64,000 bases of DNA from Mesorhizobium sp. AR07 (GTDB lineage Bacteria > Pseudomonadota > Alphaproteobacteria > Rhizobiales > Rhizobiaceae), in contig NZ_CP080525.1 of NCBI RefSeq assembly GCF_024746815.1, positions 3,263,501 to 3,327,500 of the forward strand, in the 5' to 3' direction. The notes under the pieces are model-generated. The model saw only the letters and a program-made list of their open reading frames with translations. It was not told where the DNA came from and ran no database searches. The translations under genes were made by a program, and so were the position numbers. Shown piece after piece: positions 36,609 to 45,093 of this stretch (position 1 is its first letter; each line of letters begins with the position of its first letter).

Positions 36609-36911
36609 ATGCGCACTATGCTCGTTCTTGCTCTGCTCGCCTTTGCCATGCCCGCCTATGCCGCCAACCATGCGGTCCAGATCAAGGGCATGAAATTCAA
36701 CCCGGCGAAAATCTCGGTCGCCGTTGGCGATACCATCACTTTCACCAATGCTGACCCGATGACGCACACCGCCACCGCGCTTGACGGCTCCTTCGACACC
36801 GGCCGTCTCGCCACCGGCAAGAGTGCCAAGGTCAAGGTATCAGCGGCCGGCGCACACCCGTTCCATTGTGCGATCCACAGCTCGATGAAGGGCACTGTCA
36901 CAGCGAAATAG
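36609..36911 (+). CDS. Small periplasmic cupredoxin (amicyanin/pseudoazurin-like)
   Basis: A 100-residue type 1 copper protein. The signal peptide covers 1-19 (TMLVLALLAFAMPAYA). Predicted copper ligands are H53 (MTHTAT), C87, H90 and M93 (FHCAIHSSM), all present. AGGAGG precedes the start. Such proteins shuttle electrons in the periplasm. The short ligand loop C-x2-H-x2-M is of the amicyanin type. No partner dehydrogenase is nearby. A second, different cupredoxin is at 45478. Confidence 0.87.
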   Translation: MRTMLVLALLAFAMPAYAANHAVQIKGMKFNPAKISVAVGDTITFTNADPMTHTATALDGSFDTGRLATGKSAKVKVSAAGAHPFHCAIHSSMKGTVTAK

Positions 36912-36980
36912 CGGCATCGTCGCTGGGCTGTCTTCCGCGCGGCGAGTGATTATCGATTTGACAATCACGTCACGCGGAAT

Positions 36981-37094
36981 GACTCGCTAACCGATTGTCG
37001 CAAGCGTAGAATCCAATTGTCGCTGGCCACTTTAGCGGGCGCTGGCGCTTGAAAGAGCCGATCACGCTTTCGCCCCTCTGGAGGGAGAGAGCAC
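36981..37094 (+). promoter_or_regulatory. Conserved leader of a small-gene family, copy A
   Basis: The segment shares two blocks with 52647-52757 upstream of a paralogous gene: GACTCGCTAACCGATTGTCG plus CAAGCGTA at the start, and TTGAAAGAG...GCTTTCGCCC with GAGGGAG just before the start codon. Outside these blocks the two leaders have diverged, so the blocks are probably under selection. Confidence 0.55.
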
Positions 37095-37259
37095 ATGCTT
37101 TTCACTGGCATTGCCGATTCGGAACAATTAACGATCCTGACCAAGGCCTTGAACGACCATTGCCTGGCCTGTGGTATCGCCAATGAATCGGAGCGGGAGA
37201 TGATCGCGATGCTGGTCATGTCGCTGTTCAACAACGGCGCGACAAGTGCTGAGGAATGA
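37095..37259 (+). CDS. Small hypothetical protein, 54 residues, paralogue of the gene at 52758
   Basis: Starts at ATG 37095 after GAGGGAG. The product (ADSEQLTILTKALNDHCLAC, later MIAMLVMSLFNNG) is predicted all-helical and soluble. It aligns with the N-terminal 50 residues of the 77-residue protein at 52758-52991, which has ADEVQLAALTKILDDYCEQA. Both genes carry the same type of leader. The family is unnamed to me; function unknown. Confidence 0.6.
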   Translation: MLFTGIADSEQLTILTKALNDHCLACGIANESEREMIAMLVMSLFNNGATSAEE

Positions 37260-37337
37260 AGGCCGGACTTCTCGGGGTCTCAGATCGCAATCAGCGCTAT
37301 CAGCAGCGTCGCCGCTAGGCGCCTCATTGGCGCACGG

Positions 37338-37526
37338 TCACCGTGGCGGCCAATTCGGAAACTGTCTGGCCTGGCTGAGTAGCCGCGCTTCTCTGAGGAT
37401 CGACGCCCGATTAGGGCCAACCATAGAGACAATATCGCTAATCTGTTCCTCGGTGATGCCGGTTTCAATCGCTAGCGCGCGAATGCTTTCAGCAGCCAAC
37501 TGAGGCCGCCTTGTTTCCTCGGCCAT
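37338..37526 (-). CDS. DUF3606-like small protein
   Basis: A 62-residue protein. The segment ETGITEEQISDIVSMVGPN followed by RASILREARLL matches the DUF3606 pattern of alternating helices around VTxEELxxAVxxVGPS. These are short cytoplasmic proteins frequent in rhizobial accessory DNA, with unknown role. The ATG at 37526 lies 4 bp after the stop of another small frame. Confidence 0.6.
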   Translation of the reverse strand: MAEETRRPQLAAESIRALAIETGITEEQISDIVSMVGPNRASILREARLLSQARQFPNWPPR

Positions 37527-37530
37527 CGAA

Positions 37531-37698
37531 CTAGTCCTTGGCTCCCTCGATCACAGTAAGCCTCCCGCCGCCAGATGGTTCCCTCAGGCGCTCGGCTGCT
37601 GCAGTGGGTTTAGTCTGCTCTTCGCTCGAAAGTCGGCTTCCAATCGCTCGCTGCTGGCCTTCGTAGTCGGGGATAAGCCCCCATTCCAGAAACCTCAA
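37531..37698 (-). CDS. Possible small protein upstream of the DUF3606-like gene
   Basis: A minus-strand frame from TTG 37698 encodes 55 residues (RFLEWGLIPDYEGQQRAIGS, later GGRLTVIEGAKD) with good third-position GC. It ends 4 bp before the next start, as expected for an operon. The ribosome site is weak and the family unknown. Confidence 0.3.
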   Translation of the reverse strand: MRFLEWGLIPDYEGQQRAIGSRLSSEEQTKPTAAAERLREPSGGGRLTVIEGAKD

Positions 37699-37785
37699 TC
37701 GACCGACCGTTCCTGGCGCACCTTGCGCGTTCAGAAGTGAACCTACATGGACGAGGTGGCTGAGAAACTAGTCATCTCAAAGTCA

Positions 37786-39897
37786 TCACAACCCCAGCCC
37801 ACGCTTTCTGCCGAAGGTCCACTCGATGCCGCCATTGTCGCGGGCGATGCCGGCGATGTGCTGGCCGATGCGCTTGTCGAGCGTCGGCTGCCAGGGCACG
37901 AGCTGGAAGCCGACGCCGTCATCAATCATGGCGAAGCGGCCGGAGGCGAGATTGGCCGTTCCGGCCAGCCGGCCGCTGACATATTCGCCAGCCTGAGCCT
38001 TCATAAAGCTCAGCCCGCGCTCGGCCGCCATCACACGGCCGACGCGGGCGACCTCGGTCTGCTCGAGCCGACTGAGCAGATCCTTCGGCGCCCGAATTCG
38101 ACCGTCGTCCAGGCGCCTGGCAAGGCCCATATCGACGAGACTTTGACGACGCCGCTCCGTTGCGTCGGTGACTTCCCGGCCGAACCCGGCCTGTGCGAGC
38201 GGTGTTCGGTTTGCCGAGGCCAGTTCCCGGTCGAGCCAGGTCGCGCCGTCGCTTGTCACCTGATTGTCGAGGTCGAGGAAGGAGAGGGTGCGAACAGTAA
38301 AATCCCTGCCCCGGTTGCGGGCGTCGTAGGCAGCACCTTGCTCGGCGATGTCGTCGGGGATCTTCCAGCGGTCGGCATCGATCCGCTCGACGATACCCGC
38401 CCGCCGCAGCGCTTCGAGCCGGCGCACATGCGCGCGGATGAAAGCATCGGGATCGCCCTTCACGCGCTCGATCCGCAGCCGTGCCGCTTCCAGATGCTCG
38501 CTCGGCCGGTAGATGCCGCCGTGCTCGGCTGCCAGGTCGCGGATATTGAGATCGGCTGCGCGCGGTTCAGCCTTTGTGGGGACCGGCTCGAGGGCGACGA
38601 TGTGGCCGCGCCTAACCTCGTCGAACTTCGTGTCGTCGCCGGTCTCGAGATAATGCGTGCGTCCGTCGACGCCATCGATGACGACATAGAGCCCGCCATC
38701 GATCCCGTCGCCGGCAAGTCCCTTGGCCAGGACCCGTCCTATCACCGGCTCGGTGATCTCTGTGCCATGGGTGACATACTGATTTGGGCCGCGCTCCTCG
38801 GCGATGTCGTGGTCGGCGAGTGCCTGATGCATGGTCTTGATGATGTCGTTGCGCGTGCCGAGGTCGCGCAGAACGTGCTCGGCATCACCGGCAATCATCC
38901 AACGGCCGGACTCCGTCTCGGAGGCGAGACCGTAATGTTCCAGACACCTGGCCCGATCGATCAGGAGATGGCGGTTGGCGCGCAACGTGTAGGTCTCGCT
39001 TGCGCCGGGACGCAGGTCTACGATGCCACGCTCCTCCTGCTCGGCAAGCAGCATCCGGTCGAGGCGGGTCAGCCGCTCGGCCTCCACCTCGGCTCTCAGC
39101 TTGTGGGCGATGTCGATCTCGGTCTGCGGTCCGAGCTCAAGCGTCACCAACTCGCCAGCGCGATGGCGGATGCCGTGGGCGATATAATCGCCGGCGATGT
39201 TGAGCACCTTGCCCTGATCAGTCACGCCGCGCACCAGGATGTGAGTGTGAGGGTGGCCGGTGTTGTGGTGGTCGACGGCGATCCAGTCGAGCCTGGTTCC
39301 GAGATCGCTCTCCATCTGTCGCATGAGATCGCGGGTGAAGGAGCGCAGGTCCTCCATCTCGACGGCATCCTCTGGAGCGACGATGAAGCGGAACTGATGC
39401 CGGTCGCCACGGCAGCGGTCGATGAACGCTCTGCCCTCGTCATTGTCGCGACCGTCTTCGAGCGCAGAATAGACCCGGCCCTTCTCGCCGTCACGCGCCA
39501 CCCCGTCGCGCTCAAGGTAGCGCAGATGGGCATCGACCGCCCGGGTTGAGACGCCTCGCATCTTCGGACCGCGCGCGCCACGCTGGGACGCGAACTTGAC
39601 CACGCGTGCCTTGACCATCACCCGCCGCGCCCGGAAGCGGCCTCCGCCCCCTTCCCGGCCCCAGCCGCTGCCGTCGCGCGCCAGGCCAGCGGCGATGCTG
39701 GCGCCGCGTCCCCTTGCGTTGAACCGGCCGCTGCCCTTGCCCGCTGACCCGCCGACTCGGTTCGGATTGCCGCCGGCCTTGCGGACGGCGATCTTCACCT
39801 GCGCGAGAAACGGCATCGCACTTGGGCTGACCCGCGTGCCGCCGCTTCGCACACGCCCAGGCCTGACACGGAAATCTCTGTCGTCACGGTCCACCAT
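37786..39897 (-). CDS. Relaxase/mobilization nuclease (VirD2-like, DUF3363)
   Basis: A 703-residue protein from ATG 39897, chosen because the product then begins with the family-typical VDRDDRDFRVRPGR. The relaxase domain is at about 100-300 with the metal-binding HHNTGHPHTHILVRG, and DUF3363 covers most of the rest. Relaxases nick DNA at oriT to start conjugative transfer. It is intact, but no coupling protein, oriT or mating-pore gene is seen around it, and IS elements lie next to it. It is probably the leftover of an integrative and conjugative element. Confidence 0.87.
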   Translation of the reverse strand: MVDRDDRDFRVRPGRVRSGGTRVSPSAMPFLAQVKIAVRKAGGNPNRVGGSAGKGSGRFNARGRGASIAAGLARDGSGWGREGGGGRFRARRVMVKARVVKFASQRGARGPKMRGVSTRAVDAHLRYLERDGVARDGEKGRVYSALEDGRDNDEGRAFIDRCRGDRHQFRFIVAPEDAVEMEDLRSFTRDLMRQMESDLGTRLDWIAVDHHNTGHPHTHILVRGVTDQGKVLNIAGDYIAHGIRHRAGELVTLELGPQTEIDIAHKLRAEVEAERLTRLDRMLLAEQEERGIVDLRPGASETYTLRANRHLLIDRARCLEHYGLASETESGRWMIAGDAEHVLRDLGTRNDIIKTMHQALADHDIAEERGPNQYVTHGTEITEPVIGRVLAKGLAGDGIDGGLYVVIDGVDGRTHYLETGDDTKFDEVRRGHIVALEPVPTKAEPRAADLNIRDLAAEHGGIYRPSEHLEAARLRIERVKGDPDAFIRAHVRRLEALRRAGIVERIDADRWKIPDDIAEQGAAYDARNRGRDFTVRTLSFLDLDNQVTSDGATWLDRELASANRTPLAQAGFGREVTDATERRRQSLVDMGLARRLDDGRIRAPKDLLSRLEQTEVARVGRVMAAERGLSFMKAQAGEYVSGRLAGTANLASGRFAMIDDGVGFQLVPWQPTLDKRIGQHIAGIARDNGGIEWTFGRKRGLGL

Positions 39898-40271
39898 GAC
39901 GGCAGGATCAGCGGCGGATTGAGGCTCCGCAAGACGCCGCAAGCTCTGATCGTGCTCCAGCGTACAAAGACTGGCAGTGGCGCGGAGACGGCGGATCACA
40001 CATCGCGGCGGCGCAACGGATTTGCGAGCACCATCAGTGCGTTAACGGCACTACCGCCGCCGCCCACACGTCTCAAAGTCTCGGAAGGGCTCCGTTTTCG
40101 CAGGCGGAAACAATGTGCAGACAACAACTTACCGAGCAAAGCGAGGTGCGGGCGCAAGCTCGCTTTATCTTGCCGTCCTAATCGGTTGTGTAAGCGTCCG
40201 GTCTCTGCACCCAGATCGAGTAGTGCAAAATCGCAGCATGTCGGGTTCCTTCGTTGCATGGAGGATCTCCG

Positions 40272-41168
40272 GTGAATTTGAGACATTTCGAGAACAAGGC
40301 GCGGCAATCCTATTGGGTGGTTCACGTTGAGGCGTGGCAGCGCAGCGGACTGACGCGGACGGAATACTGCCGTGTGCATCGCCTGACGAAGGACACGCTC
40401 GATCGTTGGCTGAAGTACTTCGCGGGCAGCGACGCGGCGCGTAAGCACGCGGAATATCAGGCGGAATTGCGCCGTCAGAAGCGCCTGGAAGAGCGAGCGA
40501 AGCGGCAGAAAAAGCGGGCTCGGCTGCGCTTTGCGGTGAGCACGGATGTGCGTGACCGTGCTGTCCAGGCGTTCTGGGCGATGCATGTTGAAGCGATGAA
40601 CTGGAGCGGCATGGGCGTTCGCGAATACGCCGCCGCATTGCAGCTCTCGCCGTATTCGCTGCGCCTCTGGCGTGACCGACTGGACGAGGGCGAGGTCGAA
40701 ATCGACTGGCGGGCGCATCTTCATCCCTCCGCCCGTCCGTCCGTTAGCACTAGTGCTAACGGAACTCCGGCGGAATCGAGCTTGACGGCCTCATCGAAGG
40801 ATGATCCGGGGCCGCCCCGGGAACCTGCCCGGCGCTTCTTCAGCGACGGGGAAAAGCACGCCATCGCTCTGGAGAGCGACCAGCCCGGCGCCAGCGTCTC
40901 GCAGGTCGCGCGCAAGCACGGGATCGTCACGGGCATGCTGTTCCGCTGGCGCGTGCAGTTCGGCGTGGCGCAGAAGAAGCGCGCAAAGCTGGCGCCCGTC
41001 GCGCTGGCTGACGGCTGGCCAGCGACACTTCTGTTGCGTGACCTCGTGCAGCCGCCGGATGGAATGACGGCGATCGATCTGCCGGACGGACGGCGTGTCT
41101 TCGCACCTGCCGGCAGCGATACGGACGCCGTTCGTGAGCATCTCGAAAGCGAAGGAACGGAGCCATGA
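40272..41168 (+). CDS. tnpA: IS66 family protein TnpA
   Basis: A 298-residue accessory protein. GTG 40272 is chosen as start because GGAGG lies upstream at proper spacing. Two tandem segments of the type SYWVVHVEAWQRSGLTRTEY and AFWAMHVEAMNWSGMGVREY resemble each other, and a C-terminal helix-turn-helix (SVSQVARKHGIVTGMLFRWR) follows. This is the longer variant of IS66 OrfA. It overlaps tnpB. Confidence 0.85.
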   Translation: MNLRHFENKARQSYWVVHVEAWQRSGLTRTEYCRVHRLTKDTLDRWLKYFAGSDAARKHAEYQAELRRQKRLEERAKRQKKRARLRFAVSTDVRDRAVQAFWAMHVEAMNWSGMGVREYAAALQLSPYSLRLWRDRLDEGEVEIDWRAHLHPSARPSVSTSANGTPAESSLTASSKDDPGPPREPARRFFSDGEKHAIALESDQPGASVSQVARKHGIVTGMLFRWRVQFGVAQKKRAKLAPVALADGWPATLLLRDLVQPPDGMTAIDLPDGRRVFAPAGSDTDAVREHLESEGTEP

Positions 41169-41518
41169 TGATCGTTCCCGCCGGGATGAAGGTGCATCTG
41201 GCGCTGGGCTACACAGACATGCGCAAAGGTCTCGACGGGCTCGCCATGCTGGTGCAGCAAACGCTGAAGCAGGACCCGTTCTCGGGTCATCTGTTCGCCT
41301 TCCGGGGCAAGAAGGCGTCGATGCTGAAGATCCTGTTCTGGGACGGAAACGGCCTGTGTCTGTTCACTAAACGGCTCGACCAGGGCAGCTTCGTGTGGCC
41401 GGTGATGGCCGGCTATGATGGCTCGATCACGCTGACGCCAGCGCAGCTTGCTATGCTGATCGAAGGCATTGACTGGCGCGCTCCCGAGCGTGTCTGGAGA
41501 CCAGCTCGGGCCGGCTGA
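41165..41518 (+). CDS. tnpB: IS66 family protein TnpB
   Basis: A 117-residue protein with the diagnostic pattern MRKGLDGLAMLVQQ and LKILFWDGNGLCLFTKRL. It is required for IS66 transposition in known systems. The ATG overlaps the tnpA stop. The frame is intact. Confidence 0.92.
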   Translation: MMIVPAGMKVHLALGYTDMRKGLDGLAMLVQQTLKQDPFSGHLFAFRGKKASMLKILFWDGNGLCLFTKRLDQGSFVWPVMAGYDGSITLTPAQLAMLIEGIDWRAPERVWRPARAG

Positions 41519-41609
41519 AAACACTCCGCCGATCGTTGCGGAAATGGCCAGAATCCTTGGGGTCGTGGGCCTCTTGTGATAGAATCGAGCATGCGGCTCG
41601 ACCTTTGAT

Positions 41610-41768
41610 TTGCCCTCCGACGTAGACCTCCTGCACCGGCTCGTGCGCGAGATGGCGAGCGTGGTCGAGAGTCGCGATGGGGAGATCGAACGCCTTCAGT
41701 CGATCATCAAAAAGCTCCAGCGGGCTCAGTTCGGCCGGCGCTCCGAACGCCTCGATCCCGACCTGGTC
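41610..41768 (+). pseudogene. tnpC: IS66 transposase TnpC, N-terminal fragment
   Basis: The fragment SDVDLLHRLVREMASVVESR with RAQFGRRSERLDPD is the coiled-coil and Cys-poor N-terminus of TnpC. It begins at a TTG and is truncated at Leu-Val by the IS3-family element. The catalytic DDE part is absent. Confidence 0.85.
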
Positions 41769-41828
41769 TGCCCCCTGAAAAGTGGTCCTCCCTGATGTAT
41801 GGCTTTCGAGCCGATGGAGGACTTAAGA

Positions 41829-42107
41829 ATGCCGAGAAAGAGACACGCTGCAGAAGAGATCGTCACGAAGCTTCGGCAGGTTGACGTTCTGAGTTCGCAG
41901 GGCAAATCGATCGCCGAAGCGATCCGATCGATAGGCGTGACGGAAGTAACATATTACCGTTGGCGGTCCGAATACGGCGGTCTGAAGGGCTACCAGGTTA
42001 AGCGTCTGAAGGAACTTGAGACGGAGAACTCGCGGCTTCGGCGGGCCGTCTCCGACCTGACGCTGGACAAGATGATCCTGGCGGAAGCTGCGCGGGGAAA
42101 CTTCTAA
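41829..42107 (+). CDS. IS3-family OrfA
   Basis: A 92-residue DNA-binding protein. The helix-turn-helix is at SIAEAIRSIGVTEVTYYRWR, followed by a leucine-zipper-like helix (LKELETENSRLRRAVSDLTL). GGAGG precedes the start. It ends in RGN-Phe-stop, immediately after the frameshift site. Confidence 0.92.
   Translation: MPRKRHAAEEIVTKLRQVDVLSSQGKSIAEAIRSIGVTEVTYYRWRSEYGGLKGYQVKRLKELETENSRLRRAVSDLTLDKMILAEAARGNF
42095..42101 (+). promoter_or_regulatory. Programmed -1 frameshift heptamer
   Basis: G-GGA-AAC is in the correct phase relative to orfA (X XXY YYZ). A -1 slip changes RGNF-stop to RGKLLSPARRRACVDR and enters orfB, giving the OrfAB transposase. Confidence 0.75.
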
Positions 42108-42130
42108 GCCCCGCGCGTCGCCGTGCTTGC

Positions 42131-42997
42131 GTGGATCGTGTTGTTGCTGAACTTGGCGTTCCCGAACGACGGGCGTGCCGGGTTCTCGGTCAGCATCGCT
42201 CCACGCAGCGCAAGGTTCCGACGACACCTGATGATGAAGTGGCCTTGACCGCCGACATCATCGCGCTTGCCCTCCAATACGGCCGCTACGGCTATCGTCG
42301 CATCACGGCGATGCTGCATCGTGCGGACTGGGTGGTGAACGTCAAACGGGTCGAACGGATCTGGCGGCGTGAGGGGCTGAAGGTTCCGCAGAAGCAGCCC
42401 AAACGTGGCCGTCTCTGGCTGAATGATGGTTCGTGCATCCGGCTGCGGCCGGAATATCCCAACCATGTCTGGTCCTACGACTTTGTTGAAGATCGCACCC
42501 ACAACGGAAGGAAATTCCGCATGCTCAACGTGATCGATGAGTTCACAAGGGAATGCATCTCTATCAGGGTAAGCCGGAAGCTAAAGGCCGTCGACGTGAT
42601 CGATGTTCTGGCCGACCTTTTTATCCTGCGCGGCATCCCAAGCCACATCCGGTCCGACAACGGCCCGGAGTTCATCGCCAAGGCTTTGCGCGAATGGATT
42701 GCGGCTGTCGGTGCCAAGACGGCTTACATCATGCCCGGCAGTCCTTGGGAGAATGGCTATTGCGAGAGCTTCAACTCAAAGCTCCGTGACGAGCTGCTCG
42801 ACGGCGAAATCTTCTACACGCTGAAGGAAGCCCAGATCGTCATCGAAGGATGGCGACAACACTACAACACGGTGCGCCCGCATTCATCTCTGGGCTACAA
42901 ACCGCCGGCGCCAGAAGCAATCCTGTGGCCGGCTGCGCAACCCGGACCAGCTTCGCCGGCCACCCCGGCCGTAGCGCCAAGACCAAGCATGCACTAA
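42131..42997 (+). CDS. IS3-family OrfB (DDE integrase domain)
   Basis: A 288-residue catalytic part, normally made as an OrfAB fusion. The HTH_21-like segment (YGRYGYRRITAMLHR) is followed by the rve domain: first Asp in WSYDFVEDRT, second in RSDNGPEF, and Glu in NGYCESFNSKLRDELL. The end has VRPHSSLGYKPPAPEA. The GTG at 42131 is only the first possible start; coding similarity continues upstream to the slippery site. Confidence 0.92.
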   Translation: MDRVVAELGVPERRACRVLGQHRSTQRKVPTTPDDEVALTADIIALALQYGRYGYRRITAMLHRADWVVNVKRVERIWRREGLKVPQKQPKRGRLWLNDGSCIRLRPEYPNHVWSYDFVEDRTHNGRKFRMLNVIDEFTRECISIRVSRKLKAVDVIDVLADLFILRGIPSHIRSDNGPEFIAKALREWIAAVGAKTAYIMPGSPWENGYCESFNSKLRDELLDGEIFYTLKEAQIVIEGWRQHYNTVRPHSSLGYKPPAPEAILWPAAQPGPASPATPAVAPRPSMH

Positions 42998-43058
42998 CAT
43001 TCAACATGGATCACCCGATGGGGGCCGGCCAGAAAGCCTAGCGAATGACGCGGCTGAA

Positions 43059-43184
43059 ATGATAAATGCTGAGTCGCTCGTCGAGGCCCTCACACGGCTT
43101 CGGTTTGAAGTGCCGGCCGGGAGGTGCAAACTCTCGGTCGGTGCGCCTAGGCTGCGCCCGTTCTTGGAAATCGTCAAGCGATGA
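43059..43184 (+). CDS. Possible 41-residue protein or gene remnant
   Basis: ATG 43059 opens AESLVEALTRLRFEVPAGRC and ends LRPFLEIVKR at TGA 43182-43184. Codon use has strong third-position GC, so it may be a real small protein or the tail of a truncated gene beyond the IS3-family element. There is no clear ribosome site. Confidence 0.3.
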   Translation: MINAESLVEALTRLRFEVPAGRCKLSVGAPRLRPFLEIVKR

Positions 43185-43287
43185 CGGGCTTACTTGCCCA
43201 GCCCCTGAAAAGCAGGCTTCGCAGATGCCGACGCGGTCGCCGCGGCGTGTCCCTGAAAATTGGCCCGCCGGCTCACGGTGGCGGGCT

Positions 43288-43671
43288 TTACCTGTTTGAC
43301 CGGATAAATGAAGTTCCGATTTGCAAATGCATCCGCGTATCGGCGGCAGCTTGCGCAATGGCGAATTCAGACACAACGAAGTCTATGGCTCGCTCTAAAC
43401 GTTGCGCAGCTTGATATTCGGAGCATCGAAGCCAGATGCGACTTAGCCGTCTAAATCGAGCCTTTTGTCCGATTGGGATTCTAGGAGAAATGCTTTCGAA
43501 ATCGCCATCGAAAGAAACAAGTACGCGCTGATCTTCCTCTGCCGCCGCGGCAACCAATGGGTCAACGGCGCCGGCAGGCAGAAGATCGCGAACAAACTCT
43601 ATATTGTGCCCCAGTGCCCCAAGTGCGTCTGATACGGAAACCGGAACATTCTCATCCAGCATAAAACGCAT
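43288..43671 (-). CDS. DUF5615 PIN-like protein, probable toxin
   Basis: A 127-residue PIN-like nuclease fold. The N-terminus FMLDENVPVSVSDALGALGH and the central VLVSFDGDFES carry the acidic residues expected for the metal site (D6, E7, D54/D56 region). DUF5615 proteins are paired with DUF433 proteins and considered toxin-antitoxin modules. It starts 18 bp after the stop of the DUF433-type gene on the same strand. Confidence 0.8.
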   Translation of the reverse strand: MRFMLDENVPVSVSDALGALGHNIEFVRDLLPAGAVDPLVAAAAEEDQRVLVSFDGDFESISPRIPIGQKARFRRLSRIWLRCSEYQAAQRLERAIDFVVSEFAIAQAAADTRMHLQIGTSFIRSNR

Positions 43672-43689
43672 GCATTGATTTGAATGCTT

Positions 43690-44343
43690 TTACGCGCTTT
43701 TGGCGAGTCCTTTTTCATGCCGAAGTGCTTCTTGGATATCCTCTCGTGTGAGAGAGGGGTATTCCCGCATTATATGATCCTCTGAGAAGCCCGCTTCTGC
43801 ATATCTGCGAATGGTCGCCGTTGGGATGCGGGTCCCCGAAATGACCCACGAGTTTCGCATCGTGAATTTATGTCTATCCACATGACCAATCTGGGACGTG
43901 TCGCGTTTCTTGAGTTCCAGGACCTTTGCGGATACGTCGCTGATCACATCGATGATCGGGAGCATGGCATATTGCCCGTCACGTAAACTCTCAACCTTGC
44001 TCGTGTTCGGATCCAGGAAATGGACCACCTTCTTGACGACATAGAGCTTGGTGTCGGCCCAATGCTCGTACCCTCGCCGGATAAGCTTAGCGGCGACACG
44101 CTTGAGTTCCTGAAAAGAAATATGATGGCCGTTGCGAAGAACGGATAGCGTTTTCAGTCCTACAATATCCTTGAATGAATAGATGCGGCTGTAGGCCTCC
44201 GCGCGCTTTTCGTAGGCGTGTCGCGGCACAAAAAAGCCGCGTCGGTCCCAGGCGCGCAGCTGCCCCTTTGTCAGGCCTGTCAGCCGAACAGCATGGTCTT
44301 CGGTGAAGACCGCGATAACCGGGCTTGTCTCGGCAGTGGCCAT
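43690..44343 (-). CDS. MerR-like HTH plus DUF433 protein, probable antitoxin
   Basis: A 217-residue protein. The N-terminus (TEDHAVRLTGLTKGQLRAWD, then RRGFFVP) is a MerR-type DNA-binding domain. The C-terminus (about 150-205) is DUF433: SWVISGTRIPTATIRRYAEA and GFSEDHIMREYPSLTREDIQ. This composite architecture allows both autoregulation and binding of the downstream PIN-like protein. It is the upstream gene of the pair, as usual for antitoxins. Confidence 0.8.
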   Translation of the reverse strand: MATAETSPVIAVFTEDHAVRLTGLTKGQLRAWDRRGFFVPRHAYEKRAEAYSRIYSFKDIVGLKTLSVLRNGHHISFQELKRVAAKLIRRGYEHWADTKLYVVKKVVHFLDPNTSKVESLRDGQYAMLPIIDVISDVSAKVLELKKRDTSQIGHVDRHKFTMRNSWVISGTRIPTATIRRYAEAGFSEDHIMREYPSLTREDIQEALRHEKGLAKSA

Positions 44344-44606
44344 AATGCGATCCTACGCTCACTTTCAAGTCAGAAGAAGGGCCGATGTTCCGCTTTCCCG
44401 ATGACCGGCCGGCGTTGAATTCATCCCTGAAAATGGCGGCGGCGCCGGAGTGAGGTTGCGGAAATGAAATACCGGCTTGCTATGGCTCTCTTGGCCTTCG
44501 CCCTAGCGGGCAAAGCTTGCTCTAAGCGAGCCCGCCGCTCCATTTGCGAAGCGACGGCTCCAGCATTGCCGAGAGTTTGGGGGCGGCCGTGGGCCGCACC
44601 TTCTCG

Positions 44607-45029
44607 TTAAGCTGGTATCAGGACGGCGATGCGGTGGACGCCAACCACTGCACTTGTATTTGTCGCCTCGTCGGTCTTGCCCTTGGCGCACGTATACATG
44701 TCGCCTTCCTTGAGCTTGAATTCCTTGTCCACCTTTTTGATGGTGAATTCGCCCGCAGCGATTGTGCACACCATATCGTTGTCCATCATCATTGCCGGAG
44801 CGTGTGCACCGGGCTGAAAGACCACGTCGACAATTGCGATGCTCTTGTAGGCGGAAATATCTGCATTGCCGGTGCCGACCTCCACTATCCTGACTCCGGG
44901 CGCAATCTCCTTGCCATCCTTCGGGCCATATTCCTTGGTTTTTGCAGATGCCGCCAAGGCGAACAATGGCGTTACGGCGGCGGCCGTCACACCGAGAGCG
45001 ATTGCAGATCTGCGATTCATGTTATCCAT
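44607..45029 (-). CDS. Exported cupin-like protein
   Basis: A 140-residue protein from ATG 45029, which follows GGGAGGA at five bases. The N-terminus NMNRRSAIALGVTAAAVTPL is a Tat- or Sec-type signal. The mature part has the small beta-barrel pattern PGAHAPAMMMDNDMVCTIAA, GEFTIKKVDKEFKLKEGDMY and VHRIAVLIPA. The usual cupin His residues are mostly missing, so metal binding is doubtful. Function unknown. Confidence 0.62.
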   Translation of the reverse strand: MDNMNRRSAIALGVTAAAVTPLFALAASAKTKEYGPKDGKEIAPGVRIVEVGTGNADISAYKSIAIVDVVFQPGAHAPAMMMDNDMVCTIAAGEFTIKKVDKEFKLKEGDMYTCAKGKTDEATNTSAVVGVHRIAVLIPA

Positions 45030-45093
45030 CGCATCCTCCCTTATTGTCACGCGTGAATGTGCGGGACGGTTCATATTAGCAGAAATGCATTTG

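Larger units (their letters stand above)
40190..41768 (+). mobile_element. IS66-family element, 3' part replaced by an IS3-family insertion
   Basis: The left end begins GTAAGCGTCCGG at 40190, the typical IS66 terminus. tnpA and tnpB are intact and overlap. tnpC is cut after about 50 codons by the IS3-family element at 41769. The rest of tnpC and the right end do not reappear after 43026, so the insertion was followed by a deletion. Confidence 0.85.
41769..43026 (+). mobile_element. IS3-family element (IS407-like group)
   Basis: The left end reads TGCCCCCTGAAAAGTGGTCC and the right end GGATCACCCGATGGGGGCC, forming imperfect inverted repeats. It carries orfA and orfB in the -1 frame relation with a slippery heptamer. 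Both frames are intact, so it may be active. It interrupts IS66 tnpC. Confidence 0.85.

Noticed and set aside
37747..39549. 600-codon plus-strand frame
   Set aside because: Antisense shadow of the relaxase, which has the HxH motif and DUF3363 features.
40190..43026. Possible single composite transposon of IS66 plus IS3
   Set aside because: The IS66 right end is missing and no outer repeat pair was found; this is a nested insertion with deletion.
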